Notes: generated from the letters alone by a model not told the origin. DNA of 8,095 nucleotides from Lachnospiraceae bacterium (GCA_009774215.1 VSNH01000142.1:1-8095); one strand, 5' to 3'; positions 1-7,300 are shown, numbered from the stretch's first letter. Translations and numbers: made by a program.

Positions 1-1125
1 TTTTTCCTCATATCTGCGCTGCAGCTCCTGTGCGGGAAGCGGGTTAAAATCCAGAATTTCCCACAGTTCCCCCTGCACGCCCTCCAAAAAGACCAGCCTG
101 CCCTGCACCGCCTTCCCCTTCGATCCCGCAAAAAGCCCTCTCCCGGCCCCGCCCATAAGCTCCTCCAAAACCTCCTCGGGAGAGGATGCCAGCCCGGCTC
201 CCTGCCTGATCAGTCTGTTGCAGCCGCCGCTTAAAGGGTCGGTGGCACGGCCCGGCAGCGCGTAGACCTCCCTCCCCTGCTCCAGCGCCATATCCACCGT
301 GATCAGCGTGCCGCTCTTCTCCCGTGCCTCCACCACGAGTACCGCATCGCAAAGGCCGCTGATGATGCGGTTTCTGGGTGGAAAAAGAACCGCCCGCGGC
401 TCGGTTCCCGGGGGATATTCCGAGCAGATGCCGCCCACTGCAAGCAAAGTTTCGTAAAGCTCCCTGTTTTCTCCGGGATAGCAGATATCCACCCCGCAGC
501 CAAGAACCCCCAGCGAATACCCGCCTTCCTTGAGCGCGGCGGTCTGTCCGATGCCGTCGATTCCTCTCGCCATGCCGCTGATCACCTGTATGCCCGCCTT
601 CGCAAAAGCCGCCCCGAACTGCTCCGCCATATATCTCCCGTAGGCAGTGCACTCCCTTGCGCCGATCACCGCCACCGCCCTTTTCTCCGCCTGCGGAAGC
701 CGTCCCGCAAAATAGAGGGCGTACGGCTTGTCAGGTATCCGCGACAGCCTTTCCGGAAACTGCGGTTCGTCCTCTGTCACGAGAAAGATGCCCCGCTCCC
801 TCATGCGCCCATACATGCCGGCGACATCATATCCTCTGCTAAATTCTGACATTTTTGCCACTTTTTTCTCGTACCGCTCCGAAACCTTTTCCGAGAGCGC
901 GCCCGAAACGGTCAGCCGATAAAGCTCCCGGGGCGTCCCTAAAGTCGCCAGCGACCGCAGAAATCCTCTGCTCCCCACGCCCACGGCCTGATATAGCCAG
1001 TGTATGTACGCCTTTTCTTCCTCAGTCACTGTCTCTGCCGTCTCTCTCATTTTCTTTCTTCCCACTGTCTCTGCCGCCCCCACGCTTTCTGCTGCTGTCA
1101 CTTTCGTTGCTGCCGTCCCTGTCAT
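1..1125 (-). CDS. dprA: DNA-processing protein DprA (3' end beyond window)
   Basis: DprA binds incoming single-stranded DNA during natural transformation and loads RecA onto it; it acts in the cytoplasm. Reading on the minus strand from 1125 gives 375 codons without a stop up to the window edge. Residues about 40-110 form a helical N-terminal (SAM/HhH-like) region. The Rossmann-like core follows, with VAVIGAREC (about 154-162), the signature SGMARGIDG (183-191), GVLGCGVD (206-213), PPRNRIISGL (249-258), EAREKSGTLIT (266-276) and DPLSGGCNRLI (296-306). From about residue 342 the sequence looks like the beginning of the C-terminal winged helix (VQGELWEILDF), which is cut off. The ATG at 1125 is chosen because AAGGAG lies 8 bases upstream. 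An ATG at 1050 with a weaker GGAAG is a possible alternative, and the 25 residues between them are low-complexity. The gene follows comM by 93 bases in the same direction, so it is probably co-transcribed. Very GC-rich compared with the nuclease gene at 3052-3978. Confidence 0.95.
   Translation of the reverse strand, partial: MTGTAATKVTAAESVGAAETVGRKKMRETAETVTEEEKAYIHWLYQAVGVGSRGFLRSLATLGTPRELYRLTVSGALSEKVSERYEKKVAKMSEFSRGYDVAGMYGRMRERGIFLVTEDEPQFPERLSRIPDKPYALYFAGRLPQAEKRAVAVIGARECTAYGRYMAEQFGAAFAKAGIQVISGMARGIDGIGQTAALKEGGYSLGVLGCGVDICYPGENRELYETLLAVGGICSEYPPGTEPRAVLFPPRNRIISGLCDAVLVVEAREKSGTLITVDMALEQGREVYALPGRATDPLSGGCNRLIRQGAGLASSPEEVLEELMGGAGRGLFAGSKGKAVQGRLVFLEGVQGELWEILDFNPLPAQELQRRYEEK
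1027..1076. repeat. Pair of 14-bp direct repeats in the dprA N-terminal codons
   Basis: CACTGTCTCTGCCG occurs at 1027-1040 and again at 1063-1076, 36 bases (12 codons) apart, so both copies stay in frame and both encode AETV. They lie inside a strongly strand-asymmetric, purine-rich tract (about 1015-1215 read on the minus strand) that covers the 5' end of dprA and the gap to comM. This looks like local slippage or duplication. Confidence 0.75.
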
Positions 1126-1208
1126 TTTACTTTCTCCTTGGCTTCGTCCTCTTCTGTCTCTCCACTACGCCCTGTCGCTTTCCCTGTTTTCTCCTCTGTC
1201 ACACCCAT
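1122..1208 (-). CDS. Possible 28-codon ORF between comM and dprA
   Basis: An ATG at 1208 lies 10 bases after the comM stop and follows GAGGGG with a 4-base spacer. The ORF runs 28 codons and its TGA overlaps the dprA ATG as ATGA (1125-1122), the usual layout for translational coupling. The product is highly charged (begins MGVTEEKTGKATG, ends DEAKEKVK) and resembles no family I know. Its VTEE-K pattern recurs in the dprA N-terminus (VTEEEKAY), so the stretch may be a duplicated or decayed piece of the dprA 5' end. It may equally be a chance frame in purine-rich DNA; the spacing and ATGA overlap are the only support. Confidence 0.25.
   Translation of the reverse strand: MGVTEEKTGKATGRSGETEEDEAKEKVK
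1134..1139 (-). promoter_or_regulatory. Ribosome binding site of dprA
   Basis: AAGGAG on the minus strand, 8 bases before the ATG at 1125. It is the strongest match near the 5' end of dprA and supports the upstream start over the internal ATG at 1050. Confidence 0.7.
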
Positions 1209-1218
1209 TCGTCCCCTC

Positions 1219-2847
1219 TCAGCTCCAGTATTTGTGGTCGGACTGCCGATAACAGATGGCTTCCGCCAAGTGCGTCTCCCCAATCCCTTCCCTGCCGTCC
1301 AAATCCGCAATCGTTCTGGCCACCTTCAAAATTCGATGGTAGGATCTGGCAGAAAGCCGGAGGGCGGTAAACATCCGCTCCATATAGCGAAGCTCCGCCT
1401 CCCCCAGTGCGCAGTAGCGTTCCACGTCCCCGGCTCCCATATCCGCATTAAAATGAAGTCCCGTCCCGGCAAATCTCTGTTCCTGCCTTTTTCTGGCCGC
1501 CATCACACGTTTCCTGACCTGCGCGCTGCTCTCCTCCCGTCTGTTGGAAGTCATGTCGGCAAAAGCCATGGGCATCGCCTCCACACAGATATCCATGCGA
1601 TCCAGAATCGGCCCCGATACCCTGTTCAGATACCGCCTCACCTCAAAGGGCGTACAGCGGCATCTCTCCCTGTCGGGATAAAAGCCGCAGGGACAGGGAT
1701 TCATGGCCCCCACCAGCATAAAATCCGCCGGGTAGACGTAGGAGCCGCTGCTTCTGGCAATCTGCACCCGCTTATCCTCAAGCGGCTGCCTTAAGATGTC
1801 CAGCGTCTCCCGTTTAAACTCCGGCAGCTCGTCTAAAAAGAGCACGCCGCGATGGGCGAGGCTGATAATCCCGGGCATGGGAATCCGCCCGCCTCCCGCA
1901 AGCGCCTGTCCCGTTATGGTGTGATGGGGATTCAGAAAGGGCCTGGTCGTCCGCAGAGAACCTGTGAACTGCAGCAGGCCGCTGATACTGTAGATGGCAG
2001 ACACCTCCAGACTCTCCTCTCTCGTCAAGGGCGGCAGAATGGAAGGAATCCGTCTGGCCAGCATGGTTTTGCCGGAGCCCGGCGCGCCTATGATGAGCAG
2101 ATTGTGGAACCCGGCGGCCGCCACCTCGGCCGCCCGCTTCAGCCCCTGCTGGCCGTTGATCTGGGCAAAGTCAAGCTGCTCCTCCCTGACGTTCTCCTCT
2201 GTGGGAACGGCGGCTGCGGCAATCGACAACCCATGGCAGCTCCCGCCTTCATTCCCGCCGGAATCCCCCTTCACCGCAGATTTATCTCCCGTCCCCGAAC
2301 CGTCTTTGTCCCCGTCCGCATCAGGCACAGCGGCATCCTCCCCGGAAAGCAGCGCCACCGCCTCCCGCACGCTTCTTGCGCCGATACTCTCCATCTCCCC
2401 GACCAACGCTCCTTCCCACGCATTTTCCGCAGGCACAATGCATCTTCCAATGCCCCGCAGCGCGCTCTCCCTCGCGATCGGCAGCACACCGCGGACAGGC
2501 TTTAGCTCGCCCGACAGCCCCAGCTCTCCCAAAAGCAGCGTTCCCGCCACGGATTCCTGCTTCAATTTACCGAGCGCAATCATAATGCCCACCGCCACGG
2601 GCAGGTCAAACATAGTGCCCTTTTTGGGCAGGTCTGCCGGCGAGAGATTGACGTTGATGCACATGGGCGGCAGCTTGACGCCCACATTTTTGAGCGCCAC
2701 CTTCACCCGCTCCCTCGCCTCCCGCACCTCGGAACCGGGCAGTCCCACGATCTGAAAACAGGGCAGTCCCTGAGAAATGTCCACCTCCACCTGAATCAAA
2801 TGGCTGCGAACCCCGTAAACCGCCCCCGATGTAATTGTACTGAGCAA
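1219..2847 (-). CDS. comM: ComM/YifB family Mg-chelatase-like AAA+ ATPase
   Basis: ComM is a hexameric AAA+ helicase that drives branch migration when transformed DNA is integrated by recombination. The 542-residue protein has the N-terminal ChlI/Lon-like domain (about 1-168; VEVDISQGLPCFQIVGLP at 20-37, NVNLSPADLPKKG near 65-77). The Mg-chelatase AAA+ domain follows, with Walker A GAPGSGKT (254-261), Walker B VLFLDE (335-340), sensor-1 asparagine N383, a four-cysteine cluster (C385, C387, C396, C398) and a likely arginine finger in SGPILDRMD (R417). The C-terminal Mg-chelatase domain ends at WS. The TTG at 2847 is chosen because AGGAGGGG lies 6 bases upstream and the N-terminus then matches the family. 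A GTG at 2851 is out of frame. The linker between the two domains (about 169-222) is unusually long and Gly/Asp-rich, making the protein longer than the roughly 505-510 residues usual for the family. The gene heads a probable comM-dprA transcript. Confidence 0.96.
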   Translation of the reverse strand: MLSTITSGAVYGVRSHLIQVEVDISQGLPCFQIVGLPGSEVREARERVKVALKNVGVKLPPMCINVNLSPADLPKKGTMFDLPVAVGIMIALGKLKQESVAGTLLLGELGLSGELKPVRGVLPIARESALRGIGRCIVPAENAWEGALVGEMESIGARSVREAVALLSGEDAAVPDADGDKDGSGTGDKSAVKGDSGGNEGGSCHGLSIAAAAVPTEENVREEQLDFAQINGQQGLKRAAEVAAAGFHNLLIIGAPGSGKTMLARRIPSILPPLTREESLEVSAIYSISGLLQFTGSLRTTRPFLNPHHTITGQALAGGGRIPMPGIISLAHRGVLFLDELPEFKRETLDILRQPLEDKRVQIARSSGSYVYPADFMLVGAMNPCPCGFYPDRERCRCTPFEVRRYLNRVSGPILDRMDICVEAMPMAFADMTSNRREESSAQVRKRVMAARKRQEQRFAGTGLHFNADMGAGDVERYCALGEAELRYMERMFTALRLSARSYHRILKVARTIADLDGREGIGETHLAEAICYRQSDHKYWS

Positions 2848-2853
2848 ACACGT

Positions 2854-2861
2854 CCCCTCCT
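2854..2861 (-). promoter_or_regulatory. Ribosome binding site of comM, decides the TTG start
   Basis: AGGAGGGG on the minus strand, 6 bases before the TTG at 2847. No ATG or GTG in the comM frame sits at a suitable distance, so this site together with N-terminal family similarity argues for TTG initiation. Confidence 0.8.
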
Positions 2862-2944
2862 GTTCTCGTAAGCTCCAAATAACTACGTTAAATAGTCGCT
2901 TGCTTTTATGTTCCTGCTTACCCCTCTTTATGCCCTGTGTTTGA

Positions 2945-2998
2945 ATTTCTGCGGCGAACGCCTGAATGTCAGAAATCAGAATATCCGAAATGTTTCGG
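2945..2998 (-). promoter_or_regulatory. Hairpin-rich 5' leader of comM (inside repeat copy 1)
   Basis: From the predicted start near 2999, the minus-strand RNA would begin almost at once with the hairpin CCGAAA-CA-UUUCGG (2998-2985). A 7-bp outer stem follows, AUUUCUG (2976-2970) pairing with CAGAAAU (2951-2945), enclosing a GGCGUUCGCC hairpin (2962-2953). The roughly 150-base leader ends at the comM ribosome binding site, which is not part of any stem I see. No known riboswitch consensus was recognised and there is no terminator-type U-tract. It may act as a 5' stabilising structure or a protein site; function unknown. Confidence 0.35.
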
Positions 2999-3005
2999 TA
3001 GGATT

Positions 3006-3035
3006 ATTATGCGCCGGGTGGCGCGGGTTTGTCAA
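3006..3035 (-). promoter_or_regulatory. Sigma-A type promoter of comM (in repeat copy 1)
   Basis: On the minus strand, a perfect -35 TTGACA (3035-3030) and a -10 CATAAT (3011-3006) are separated by 18 bases. The spacer contains the inverted repeat GCGCC-ACCC-GGCGC just upstream of the -10, a possible operator. The predicted start is near 2999, giving a leader of about 150 bases to comM. The -35 lies only 17 bases beyond the nuclease gene's stop codon, so comM transcription starts inside the repeat. Confidence 0.75.
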
Positions 3036-3038
3036 GTG

Positions 3039-3068
3039 AAAAAGAAACGAATCACATATCCCGTGATT
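3039..3068 (-). terminator. Weak terminator-like hairpin at the end of the nuclease gene
   Basis: On the minus strand, AATCAC (3068-3063) and GTGATT (3055-3050) form a 6-bp stem with a 7-base loop, followed by CGTTTCTTTTT. The stem overlaps the nuclease stop codon and is AT-rich, so termination may be leaky and allow read-through into comM. Confidence 0.4.
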
Positions 3069-3978
3069 TGAGTGCAATTTTTACAAGCTCATCATCTATC
3101 TCTGCAAGACATTGTGCCTCATTTTCAGACATACCTGTTGCAAGCAAATTAAGAAAAATTTTTATGCCCTTTTCAGCGAACCCCTCGACACGTCCTTCAT
3201 TTTTAATTTTTCTTGCGTTCGTCTCCAATAATGCTCCACCCATAATTTGATCCATTCCTTTCACGACAACCTGATATTTTTTCGCAATCTCGTCCATCAC
3301 TTCTTTTGCTGTTTCCAGCAATGTCGATCTGTCAAAATCTGACAGCCAGCCTTCCTGTACCATCTGATCCAAACGCTCTATGATTTCCATGTACTCGTTC
3401 TTAAGCGCTTCTAACTTTAAAGGTTCCGCCTCATACATCGAAAACTCCGCTTCCTTTGAAAAAATATAAAACGGAATCAGCAAAAACAGCTTCTTTTCAA
3501 AGATCTCATCCAGCGTATACTGCTGTGTCTTAAAAAGCGGCACATCATATTCTACCCTTCCGCCCGGTGTTTTAATCACATATTTGTATGCGTCCGGCGT
3601 TTTTGTTTTTGCGTATCTGAGATATAACACTGCAGTGTGCGGAAACTCTACCGTAAGCACCTCTTTCACGATTTCGCCCTGATCCAAGGCAATTTGCGCG
3701 TCATATTCAAATAATCGAATCAGCATCCGGGAATCAGGCGTACTCTGGCATTCCCAGTGATAGATTTTCCTTACTGTTCCGTATACCGCAAAATTTGTAT
3801 CCGTAATTCTCTTTTCATCAGGTGCGTTCTGTTGGTCTATAAAATGTTCATTAGGGTAAAAAATAATTTTCTCATTTCCCGTATAACGCTCCCCAAATGA
3901 TATGTTGATAATCGGTATCATCAACTTACTGCAATCATTTAAAACTGTACGAAACGCAGAGTCATAAATATCTGCCAT
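3052..3978 (-). CDS. Rpn-family PD-(D/E)XK recombination-promoting nuclease / putative transposase
   Basis: The 308-residue product resembles the PDDEXK_2/Rpn families, whose studied members (E. coli RpnA-E) are DNA endonucleases that promote RecA-independent recombination. The N-terminus (MADIYDSAFRTVLNDC) and the core D60 plus the E76-C-Q78 motif (HWECQS) followed by SRMLIRLFEYD (83-93) fit the family's D...ExQ...R...Y pattern, in which Q replaces the usual lysine. A long helical middle (about 180-250) leads to the typical C-terminal segment GRVEGFAEKGIKIFLNLLATGMS, thought to be a dimerisation or DNA-contact part. ATG 3978 is chosen because AAGGAAAGGA lies 9 bases upstream. An in-frame ATG at 4014 lies upstream of the best -10 box and is unlikely. 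The gene is visibly AT-richer than comM and dprA (for example 19 G+C of 60 at 3121-3180) and is bracketed by 127-bp direct repeats, both signs of acquisition. All motif residues appear intact; activity is not shown. Confidence 0.85.
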   Translation of the reverse strand: MADIYDSAFRTVLNDCSKLMIPIINISFGERYTGNEKIIFYPNEHFIDQQNAPDEKRITDTNFAVYGTVRKIYHWECQSTPDSRMLIRLFEYDAQIALDQGEIVKEVLTVEFPHTAVLYLRYAKTKTPDAYKYVIKTPGGRVEYDVPLFKTQQYTLDEIFEKKLFLLIPFYIFSKEAEFSMYEAEPLKLEALKNEYMEIIERLDQMVQEGWLSDFDRSTLLETAKEVMDEIAKKYQVVVKGMDQIMGGALLETNARKIKNEGRVEGFAEKGIKIFLNLLATGMSENEAQCLAEIDDELVKIALKSRDM

Positions 3979-3987
3979 ATATGAGAG

Positions 3988-3997
3988 TCCTTTCCTT
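3988..3997 (-). promoter_or_regulatory. Ribosome binding site of the Rpn-like gene
   Basis: AAGGAAAGGA on the minus strand, ending 9 bases before the ATG at 3978. It gives the 3978 start a clear signal that the ATG at 4014 lacks. Confidence 0.65.
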
Positions 3998-4004
3998 ATA
4001 TTAT

Positions 4005-4033
4005 ATTGTACCATGCGAAGCCTTCTGCTTCAA
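4005..4033 (-). promoter_or_regulatory. Proximal promoter of the Rpn-like gene
   Basis: On the minus strand, TTGAAG (4033-4028) and TACAAT (4010-4005) are separated by 17 bases. Transcription would start near 3998 and give a short leader that just includes the ribosome binding site. A second -10-like TATAAT (4005-4000) overlaps but has no good -35. The spacer contains a small inverted repeat, GAAGC-5-GCTTC (4017-4031). Confidence 0.55.
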
Positions 4034-4057
4034 TCCTCCCTGACCCTTTCTTTTTAC

Positions 4058-4184
4058 GCTTACCCCTCTTTATGCCCTGTGTTTGAATTTCTGCGGCGAA
4101 CGCCTGAATGTCAGAAATCAGAATATCCGAAATGTTTCGATAGGATTATTATGCGCCGGGTGGCGCGGGTTTGTCAAGTGAAAA
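4058..4184. repeat. 127-bp direct repeat, copy 2 (upstream of the Rpn-like gene)
   Basis: Identical to 2916-3042 except at 4140 (A here, G at 2998). It carries the same promoter and hairpins in the same orientation. On its high-coordinate side it directly abuts the hairpin 4183-4206, so the U-tract after that hairpin is formed by the repeat's own TTTT end. Confidence 0.97.
4148..4177 (-). promoter_or_regulatory. Duplicate promoter (in repeat copy 2), reading into the Rpn-like gene
   Basis: Same TTGACA (4177-4172), 18-base spacer and CATAAT (4153-4148) as the comM promoter. Transcripts would begin near 4141 and run about 160 bases to the nuclease start with no obvious terminator between. The nuclease gene may therefore share the control of comM in addition to its own proximal promoter. 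Confidence 0.65.
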
Positions 4185-4206
4185 TCGTCGCTCGGCAGCG
4201 ACGATT
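4181..4206 (-). terminator. Likely intrinsic terminator of the large surface-protein gene
   Basis: On the minus strand, AATCGTCGCT (4206-4197) and AGCGACGATT (4192-4183) form a perfect 10-bp stem with a GCCG loop. The final TT of the stem and the following bases give a short TTTT run. The stem is strong but the U-tract short. Confidence 0.6.
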
Positions 4207-4239
4207 CATTCGCGCTATCGCTCTTTCCTTTATAGAATA

Positions 4240-4269
4240 GAAGGGAAAGGCTGTGAACCCCTTCCCTTC
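4240..4269 (-). terminator. Second hairpin downstream of the large gene
   Basis: On the minus strand, GAAGGGAA (4269-4262) pairs with TTCCCTTC (4247-4240), extended by GG/CC past a one-base bulge, and is followed by the T-rich TATTCTAT. It lies 65 bases after the TAA stop at 4334-4336. It may be a tandem terminator with 4181-4206 or a 3'-protecting stem. Confidence 0.4.
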
Positions 4270-4333
4270 CTATTATTATTCTATTACCAAATTCTCTGTT
4301 ACAATTCCCAGCGCTTCCCGTTTGGCTTTCGCT

Positions 4334-7300
4334 TTACTCCAGCAGGAACATCTGCGCACGGTTCAAGGTTACGCTGTCCATGCTGAACGCCTCCACGCTT
4401 TTCCCTGCTCTCGTGTAGCGGTTTGTGAGCAGTACGCAAATCTGCGACGTCTCATCCTCCCCGTTCTGCAGAGCCGCCAGCGGCGCTTTGATACGATAAA
4501 CCTTGCCGGGAACGACTCCCACCACCTCTACCAGACGGTTGTTCTCCACCGCCCAGATAGGACTTGTAAATACTGTAAAGTCAGCGGTGTTGACCGTACC
4601 GTTAGGTTGCAGGAGCTCCGCCTCCGCAGGTGCGCCCGCATTCTTATAGAAGAGAGACAGTTCCGTCACCTTGTCAACGGCAATGTTGTTATCCGTGAAT
4701 CGGAAATACACATCTATCGTCTCGCCCAAAATACCATTTTTCGTGCCGTCTCCGGCCTCCTTAAAGGCCACATCATAAGGAATCGTGACGCTCTCCACCT
4801 TGACCGTGCCGTTAAAGCCTGCCACAATGGAGACATTGGCTCTGTGCACGCCCGCGTTGTAGGCCGCCATCAGCGCGTTCACAAAGATTTTGCACTCTTC
4901 CGTGCCGTCTCCCTCCGGCGCTCCACTGTTCGGATCATAGACATACTTGTATTCTGTCTGCCCCACATACACAACATTTCCTTTGCTGTACACATAGTAG
5001 TTATTTCTGCCGTCACGAGGCGACGAACTGTAGGCGCCCTTCGAGAGATTCGAGTCAAGCAGGGTAAACCATGCCGTCGCATACGACTGTCCCGCATCCT
5101 TTGCCGTATCGATGTCCAGCAGATAATCGGGCATCGAAACTTCCGTATTCGCGCCAAGCTGCGCCCTCGTGCCGATCGCATAAGGCCATCTGGAAATCGT
5201 GCCTTCATTAACGCGATCTAAAAACAGACTTGGTGTCTTGTTAAACATACGTGCCTCAATACCTTCGTAGCGGAACTTCGTATCACTGTGCAGACCAAGC
5301 TTGCCGTAAGTCTTTTCATCCTTCTGTCCCATCACGTCCGCCGTCATGCCGAGTCTGCCTTTATCTTCCGCCGCTCCTGCTGAGGAGACAAGCACGCTCC
5401 CTCCAGCGGCAATGTAATCATTGACCGCTGTAGTCACCGTTCCGCCGGGATTTCCGCTGTCACCAAAGCCCAATACTACTACATCCCACATGGAAAGGGA
5501 ATTCGCATTTTTGGTAAGCCGATCCGACAAAACCGCAGGCGTGACCGTCTCAATATCCCAATTCATCTTGAGAATCCCTTCCGCGCCCTTCAAATAATAA
5601 CCAAGCATGGAATTTTCAATCTTCTCGTATATTTCCTGCAGATTCGCAAAGTCGTTCGCCGGATCGTCAAGAACCTGCAGTACGCGTATCTTCGCCTTCT
5701 CGCCACCGCTTATGGTAAAGCAGCCCTGTGTAGAAGCGCGCCGAAACTTGTTATCGGTATCCGTCACTTCCAATTTCCACGGCACAATGCCAAAATTAAT
5801 TTCATTGAAATCAACGCTGATTCTACCGTCGTTTCCGCTTCCCTCAAACTGATATCCGCTGTATTCCTCCTCTGGCGCAAAGACGCCGTCATAGTTCAAA
5901 TCAAGATACAGATGCCTATCCAGACTGCCCCTGTAAGTCTTGTCTTCGCCTGCCCTGTCGCTTGTGATGCGGTAATCAATCGTACCTCGAAGAATACCAG
6001 TCTTATCCGGCACCGCCACTGTCGCGATCACATCTGATACAGTCTGCTCCTCATCGGATTCATCACCGCCGTTTTCATCCTCTCCCCGCAATTCTATCTT
6101 CGGCCGGAGAGCGTTTAACTGCACGGCAAACATCGCGCTACTGTGCACATCCTCAATCGTATAAATACCAATACCGTTCTCCTCGTCGTCATCATCCGCG
6201 CCACCCATATTGACTGCTTCCCGTAAAAAGGCGTACATCTGCGTATCAGAGCCGATTACATCCGTATTGATATCGTCTACCCCCGCCTTTCTGGCGCTTC
6301 TGCCCTCAAAGCACTCGTTCTCGACGACAATGGGATAACCCGCCCGCAAGTAGTCCAAGAGCGCATTCTTTTTCTGCTCCGTAATATCGTTGGCGTCGTA
6401 TCTGGCATCGCCGCCTGCTACACGGTCACCTGTATGGTAAACCTTTCCCTTTAAATCCTTATCATTGTAGGCGGCTACCATTTTGCCGTCTTCATTTTCC
6501 TCATGGTAGAGACGCTGTCCATCCAGACCGATAAAGATCATATTATAGTCCGCGTTGATATCCTGATAACTGCTGTTGAATGCCGCCACAGAACTTGTGA
6601 TAACGTTCGTCTCTATCATTCTGGAGCTTCTGAGAATCTGCTGCCCTTCCCCCTCCTGACCCTTTTGCCAGTATAAGACAACGCTTCCCTTATCCTCATC
6701 CGTATCGCGATGCAGATCAGAATCCATGTTCGCCGTTGGCTGCAGCTCCAAAATCGTCAAATCCTTGTATTCCCCGACCAAACCGAGAGAATAGTTGATG
6801 ATATACTGCACCGCCATCGCCTTGCTGACTTTTTCGGAAATTTTATCGTCCTCAGACAGCATGACATTCTCCGCACGGATCGCCGCCAACACCTCGCTAA
6901 ACCCTGACGTCGCCTCGTCCTTGTCCATCTCCTCCGGGAAGTCATCACCCACCAGAGGCGTACCGTTTACAATATAAACGCTTCGGTTTACATAATGATA
7001 ATCATTGTCCTTTTTATTCGGAAATTCTTTGGAATCCTTGTCAACATTCATTAGTATGCTGCCCGCCAAATCATCCGATTTCTCCATTTCATGATAGAAA
7101 GCCGTGAGATCTTTTTTCAGAAAAGCCTTTGCCAGTCCCTGATACTTGCTCTCCGGATACTTTTCCTCATCCTCTATGATTCCGTAATCCACAATAACGG
7201 GTTTTGACTCCATCACCACTTCATACAGCAGACGCGTGATCACGCTGTCGTCCACATCCGCCAATCCGTCCTCGGCATTTCCCGCCGCTTCGGTATAGAT

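Larger units (their letters stand above)
2916..3042. repeat. 127-bp direct repeat, copy 1 (upstream of comM)
   Basis: This 127-bp segment recurs at 4058-4184 in the same orientation with a single difference (G at 2998, A at 4140). The two copies are 1142 bp apart and bracket the Rpn-like nuclease gene. Read on the minus strand, the unit starts with TTTTCACTTGACA, carries a complete promoter and then several small hairpins. Copy 1 ends 69 bases before the comM start codon. Flanking bases differ on both sides of the two copies, so the boundaries are sharp. Confidence 0.97.
3979..4333. other. Intergenic region between the large surface protein and the Rpn-like gene
   Basis: These 355 bases hold no convincing gene. 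From high to low coordinates they contain a short AT-rich stretch after the large gene's stop, two hairpins (4240-4269 and 4181-4206), repeat copy 2 with its promoter (4058-4184), then about 80 bases unique to this place with the nuclease's own promoter and ribosome binding site. Open frames on the plus strand here look like chance frames: they run through the repeat and terminators and resemble nothing known. Confidence 0.7.

Noticed and set aside
44..652. A 202-codon minus-strand frame starting MHCLREIYGG
   Set aside because: It is a shifted frame within dprA; the frame carrying the DprA motifs runs through without a break from 1125 to the window edge.
1000..2755. Several plus-strand open frames opposite comM and dprA
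   Set aside because: They result from high GC on the opposite strand of real genes; the translations are rich in Pro, Ser and Arg with no domain.
2606..2878. ATG or GTG starts upstream of the comM TTG (for example at 2878 and 2851)
   Set aside because: They lie in another frame and lead to a shadow translation; the ComM N-terminus is only in frame with the TTG at 2847.
3979..4014. Longer start of the Rpn-like gene at ATG 4014
   Set aside because: The extra 12 residues are encoded by the likely -10 region, while ATG 3978 has a good ribosome binding site and the usual family N-terminus.
2916..4184. Classical insertion sequence
   Set aside because: No terminal inverted repeats and no DDE or HUH transposase; the flanking repeats are direct, 127 bp long and carry a promoter, unlike a target-site duplication.
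4253..5221. Long open frame on the plus strand (322 codons) inside the large surface-protein gene
   Set aside because: It is antisense to a clearly coding frame with family motifs, its translation resembles nothing, and there is no ribosome binding site.
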